Shown: positions 5,870 through 8,079 of the stretch, one piece after another
Layout: each line of letters starts with the position of its first letter
How positions within the stretch are numbered: the first letter of the stretch is position 1
Origin: an uncultured Kiritimatiellota bacterium
Lineage (GTDB): Bacteria; Verrucomicrobiota; Kiritimatiellia; RFP12; UBA1067
Assembly: GCA_934667425.1 (NCBI GenBank)
Contig: CAKULV010000079.1
Location: 1 to 8,079 of the forward strand
Direction of reading: 5' to 3'
Length of the DNA: 8,079 bases
Notes under the pieces: generated by a model
What the model saw: only the letters and a program-made list of their open reading frames with translations
The model's database searches: none
Told to the model about the DNA's origin: nothing
Made by a program: the position numbers and the translations under genes

Positions 5870-7642
5870 ATGAGATGGGGCGTTCTTGCCATTTGCGCGA
5901 GCTGCTGCGCGGCGTTCGCGGCGACGGACCACAGGCTGACGGAGTTTCCGCGCATAGACGGGGAGACGGATGACACCCCGCGTTTCCAGCGGGCCGTCGA
6001 CGCCTGCCATGGAGGCGGACTTCTGGAAGTGTCGGCAGGGGAGTATTCGTTCGCCGGCACGCTTTACGTAACGAACCTCTGCTCGGTCAAGATGAGTCCG
6101 GCGGCGCTGGTCCGCGCAGTCCGCCCGATGAAGTGGATGGTCGAGATCGACTGCACGTGGGAATACGATTCGAAGAAGGCCCCGAAGGGCGTATACGCGA
6201 AGAACTTCAACCTCGGCTGGTCTGGCGGCATCCTTGACGGATGCGGCCTCGCGTCGTGCCTGGCGCTCGACAACTACGCGCACTTCACGCTGGAGAACGC
6301 GACGTTCAACAACGGGCGGACATATGGCGTAGGGGTGGAGACTCGCGGCCGGGGCTACGAGCTCATCGCCCGCAACCTCTACTTCCACACGTCGATGCCG
6401 GGGCTCGAGGGGAACACGGCGCTGTGGGCCTATGCCGGCGACAGCCACTTCATCGACATCATCGCGGTGAACTACACTACCGGCATCCACCTGGCCGGAC
6501 GTGGCTCCGACCGCCTTTCGCGCTGCCACGTGTGGGGCACGTCCACGCGGCCCATCGTGAAGGGGCAGGTGCCCGAGACGTTGAGGGAGTCCGTCTGCTT
6601 CCGCATTGACGCGTCCGACGTGGTCCTGCGGGACTGCTACGCCGACACGGGCAACATCGGCTTCTGGGTGAACGGGTGGGAGGAGCGGATGGAATGCTGC
6701 TCCTATGCGGGGCTTTCGATGCTCAAGGACGCCATAGTCCTGCGCCAGAACCGCGGCTCTATCTCGATGAACGGCTTCTATCCGCGCCGGATCGCGCCGA
6801 CTTCCGTCCTCTACGCCTGGGCGAACGACGATACGCGCATCCGCTGGGGCGAAGATCTGACGTTCGGGCATTTCACCGCCGCCGAGCGGAACGTGCCGAA
6901 GGAGCCGACTTCCGAATGGGCGCGGCGGGCTTGGACTACGAATGTCGCGGACGACGCCACCGCCCCGCTTGTGCTCATGGCGGCGGCGGACCGCTGGGAG
7001 ACGACGAACGAGAAGGCCGCCCACGTCGCCGGCAAGGCTGCATGGCGGACCGTGTCCGCCTGGGCTCCCGAGAGGATCGTGGCGGATCCGTTTGCCGTCT
7101 ATTCCGTCTGGCGGTTCGTGACATCTACGCTTTCCAGTCCAGGGTCTGAGAGAACGGCGGCGGAGTCGCTTCTGGATGCCTGCGCCCGCGCGGTCGATGG
7201 CGGCGTCAAGTACGACGATCTGTGCCGCACGGCCGTCTATTCCGCAGCGCATGACGTGACGGTGCTTCCGGCATGGCGCGAGCGCGAGATCGCCTGCTCG
7301 GAGAGGGGCATCGCGTTGGCGGAAAAGGCGCGTCCGGAGATGGCTGGTCAACGCGAGGCGTTGGAGATACAGATACTCCTGCGCCTTTTGCGCCGCACGG
7401 AGAAGGACCCCGTGCGCAAGGACAGGTATCGGGATTGCCTCGTCCGCAATGCGGAAGCCGGACTGTCCGGGCCGATGGACTACGCACTGAAGGTAATGGC
7501 GTTCCCTGACCGCGACGTGCCGGAGAAGGTACGGGTCGACTTCGAGGCGGCGCAGTCGAAGGCCGAGCCGAAGGGCCGTGACGCGGCCTTTGCGCTGATG
7601 TCGTACTGGATGGAGCGGCGACATCTCATATTCAGGAATTGA
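5870..7642 (+). CDS. Secreted pectate-lyase-like beta-helix protein with helical C-terminal region
   Basis: Predicted 590-residue exported protein. A short signal peptide (MRWGVLAICASCCAAFA, then ATDH) is visible. Residues ~29-75 match the start of the pectate-lyase-3/GH28-related right-handed beta-helix superfamily: IDGETDDTPRFQRAVDA, a glycine-rich turn, then VSAGEYSFAGTLYV, comparable to the usual DG-x-tDDT-x-Q-x-A and P-x-G-x-Y pattern. Beta-helix rungs continue to about residue 330 (GGILDG, NATFNNGRTYGVGVE, HFIDIIAVNYTTGIHL, CFRIDASDVVLRDCYADTGNIGFWVNG). From about 427 to the end the sequence changes to charged, Leu/Ala/Arg-rich, probably alpha-helical segments, which is unusual for this superfamily. 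Members include polysaccharide lyases, glycosidases and non-enzymatic binders; I cannot identify catalytic residues, so the activity is open. It is the last gene of the cluster, 29 bases after gene 2. No good intrinsic terminator follows; a 6-bp hairpin (7642-7647 with 7664-7669) lacks a T tract. Confidence 0.87.
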   Translation: MRWGVLAICASCCAAFAATDHRLTEFPRIDGETDDTPRFQRAVDACHGGGLLEVSAGEYSFAGTLYVTNLCSVKMSPAALVRAVRPMKWMVEIDCTWEYDSKKAPKGVYAKNFNLGWSGGILDGCGLASCLALDNYAHFTLENATFNNGRTYGVGVETRGRGYELIARNLYFHTSMPGLEGNTALWAYAGDSHFIDIIAVNYTTGIHLAGRGSDRLSRCHVWGTSTRPIVKGQVPETLRESVCFRIDASDVVLRDCYADTGNIGFWVNGWEERMECCSYAGLSMLKDAIVLRQNRGSISMNGFYPRRIAPTSVLYAWANDDTRIRWGEDLTFGHFTAAERNVPKEPTSEWARRAWTTNVADDATAPLVLMAAADRWETTNEKAAHVAGKAAWRTVSAWAPERIVADPFAVYSVWRFVTSTLSSPGSERTAAESLLDACARAVDGGVKYDDLCRTAVYSAAHDVTVLPAWREREIACSERGIALAEKARPEMAGQREALEIQILLRLLRRTEKDPVRKDRYRDCLVRNAEAGLSGPMDYALKVMAFPDRDVPEKVRVDFEAAQSKAEPKGRDAAFALMSYWMERRHLIFRN

Positions 7643-7781
7643 GGTCTGTAATCCGGCCAATAAAGACCTTGGCGCACATATGCGGTGCGTGGGGTGGGAT
7701 GTCGTGAATCGCGGTCTTGCAGTTGCGACGATTAACCTGCATCCCTACGCTTCTGCACGGCCATTCATTGCATTGCGTTAG
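7643..7781. other. Gene-free region after gene 3
   Basis: No credible gene is present. Two weak hairpins follow the stop codon: AGGTCT (7642-7647) with AGACCT (7664-7669), and CGCAC (7673-7677) with GTGCG (7685-7689). Neither is followed by a T run, so transcription end is not explained by a standard intrinsic terminator. I see nothing else of note before the hairpin repeat at 7782. Confidence 0.5.
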
Positions 7782-7814
7782 CGTTCTCGGTCGCAGTAGA
7801 CTGCGACCCTCCCG
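7782..7814 (+). repeat. Hairpin repeat element, right copy
   Basis: Same framework, length and orientation as 52-84: CGTTCTCGGTCG, a ten-base apex, then CGACCCTCCCG. It forms a perfect 8-bp stem (7789-7796 with 7801-7808) around a TAGA tetraloop. The apex stem is CAG/CTG here but AGC/GCT in the left copy, so pairing is kept while sequence changes. A short GTGC-CAT-GCAC hairpin (7814-7824) follows directly. Confidence 0.75.
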
Positions 7815-7823
7815 TGCCATGCA

Positions 7824-7843
7824 CGACGGCGGGGGCGCCGTCG
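7824..7843. repeat. Second perfect hairpin
   Basis: CGACGGCG (7824-7831) and CGCCGTCG (7836-7843) pair perfectly around a GGGG loop. It begins 15 bases after the stem of the previous hairpin, so the segment 7789-7843 is almost entirely stem-loops. No T tract follows. It may be part of the same repeat element or a bidirectional RNA-stabilising or termination structure. Confidence 0.65.
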
Positions 7844-7855
7844 CTACGGCAGGTA

Positions 7856-7918
7856 CTACCCACTACCCACTGCCATCTGCCAACTGCCATCTACCGGCTA
7901 AAACCTAAAACCAAACCG
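7856..7918. repeat. In-phase heptamer repeat tract, right
   Basis: Eight consecutive 7-base units run without a phase break from 7856 to 7911. Two are CTACCCA (7856-7869), three are of the form CTGCCAW (7870-7890), one is CTACCGG (7891-7897), and two are CTAAAAC (7898-7911). A ninth, weaker unit CAAACCG follows. It is related in inverted orientation to the tract at 88-105. No open frame or spacer-repeat pattern is present, so it is neither coding nor CRISPR. Confidence 0.75.
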
Positions 7919-7977
7919 CGGATCCGGCCCCGCCGCGCCCGGGAGGCGGTTTCCCCCGTCTAACTTGGCGCGCGTCC

Positions 7978-8009
7978 CGGGGCCGTTTTCCGGGGGTTTC
8001 CCGGCCCCG
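7978..8009. repeat. GC-rich inverted repeat
   Basis: CGGGGCCG (7978-7985) and CGGCCCCG (8002-8009) are perfectly complementary around a 16-base loop. An overlapping alternative pairs CCGGG (7990-7994) with CCCGG (8000-8004). On the + strand it is followed by GCGAAAAAAC rather than T residues, so it is not a + strand intrinsic terminator. It lies 33 bases upstream of the -35 box of the promoter at 8043 and could be regulatory. Confidence 0.45.
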
Positions 8010-8042
8010 CGAAAAAACTTTCGGAAATCTTCCCGGACCCCC

Positions 8043-8071
8043 TTGCGCCGCCGGGGGCGTTTTGGTATATT
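8043..8071 (+). promoter_or_regulatory. Probable promoter for a gene beyond the window
   Basis: TTGCGC (8043-8048) and TATATT (8066-8071) are spaced by 17 bases, with an A-rich stretch upstream (8012-8017) in otherwise very GC-rich DNA. The drop in GC near the -10 box supports a real promoter. CCCCC (8038-8042) and GGGGG (8053-8057) form an inverted repeat around the -35 box, a possible operator. The gene it would serve lies outside the window. Confidence 0.6.
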
Positions 8072-8079
8072 ACTCACCC

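Noticed and set aside
5705..7660. 651-codon open frame on the minus strand opposite gene 3
   Set aside because: The translation is rich in Arg, His, Pro and Val with no recognisable motif. It mirrors gene 3 codons and is explained by high third-position GC.
7642..7669. Hairpin after the gene 3 stop as an intrinsic terminator
   Set aside because: The stem is only 6 bp with a 16-base loop and no T tract follows.
7856..7918. CRISPR-like array
   Set aside because: The units are 7 bases with no spacers, so this is a short tandem repeat.
7643..8079. tRNA or other known RNA gene in the right flank
   Set aside because: No T-arm-like motif or cloverleaf arrangement is visible. The stem-loops present are isolated simple hairpins.

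Overview
The window carries one rightward cluster of three genes (about 373-7642), flanked on both sides by gene-free DNA rich in short repeats. All three products look secreted. The genes are GC-rich, with strong third-position GC that keeps long shadow frames open on both strands. The left flank is more AT-rich. The combination of a divergent GH20 hexosaminidase, a very large repeat protein with autotransporter-type beta-strand repeats but no outer-membrane barrel, and a pectate-lyase-like beta-helix protein suggests a Gram-negative glycan degrader. The Kiritimatiellota/Verrucomicrobiota (PVC) side is my best guess, perhaps from a gut or other anaerobic community. This is inferred from gene style; no phylogenetic marker is present.

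Layout. 1-49 is a C29 run followed by (AC)10, probably a contig edge. 52-84 is a hairpin element, and 88-149 is a tract of mostly 7-bp repeat units. 150-293 holds nothing I can name. A near-ideal housekeeping-type promoter (TTGACA, 18 bp, TATAAT) lies at 294-323. Gene 1 (373-2358) is a GH20 beta-N-acetylhexosaminidase-like protein. Gene 2 (2418-5840) is a 1140-residue secreted repeat protein made of two diverged copies of one ~500-600-residue module. Gene 3 (5870-7642) is a secreted right-handed beta-helix protein with an unusual alpha-helical C-terminal region. From 7643 to 8079 there is no gene. This stretch has a second copy of the left hairpin element (7782-7814), a second hairpin (7824-7843), a strictly in-phase heptamer tract (7856-7911), GC-rich inverted repeats, and a probable promoter (8043-8071) that would fire out of the window.

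How the genes may work together. The gaps between genes are 59 and 29 bases, each gene has its own Shine-Dalgarno sequence, and I see no terminator between them, so they are probably one transcript. A plausible reading is an extracytoplasmic glycan-processing unit. The GH20 enzyme would trim terminal N-acetylhexosamines, the beta-helix protein would act on or bind a polysaccharide, and the large repeat protein would be a surface, adhesion or scaffold component. Only the GH20 assignment is well supported by motifs.

The least expected signal is in the flanks. Both ends carry the same hairpin framework with a different but still self-complementary apex. In both, a heptamer tract follows the hairpin, and a promoter follows roughly 145 bases after the tract on the left and 130 on the right. 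This looks like a dispersed, structured intergenic repeat module.
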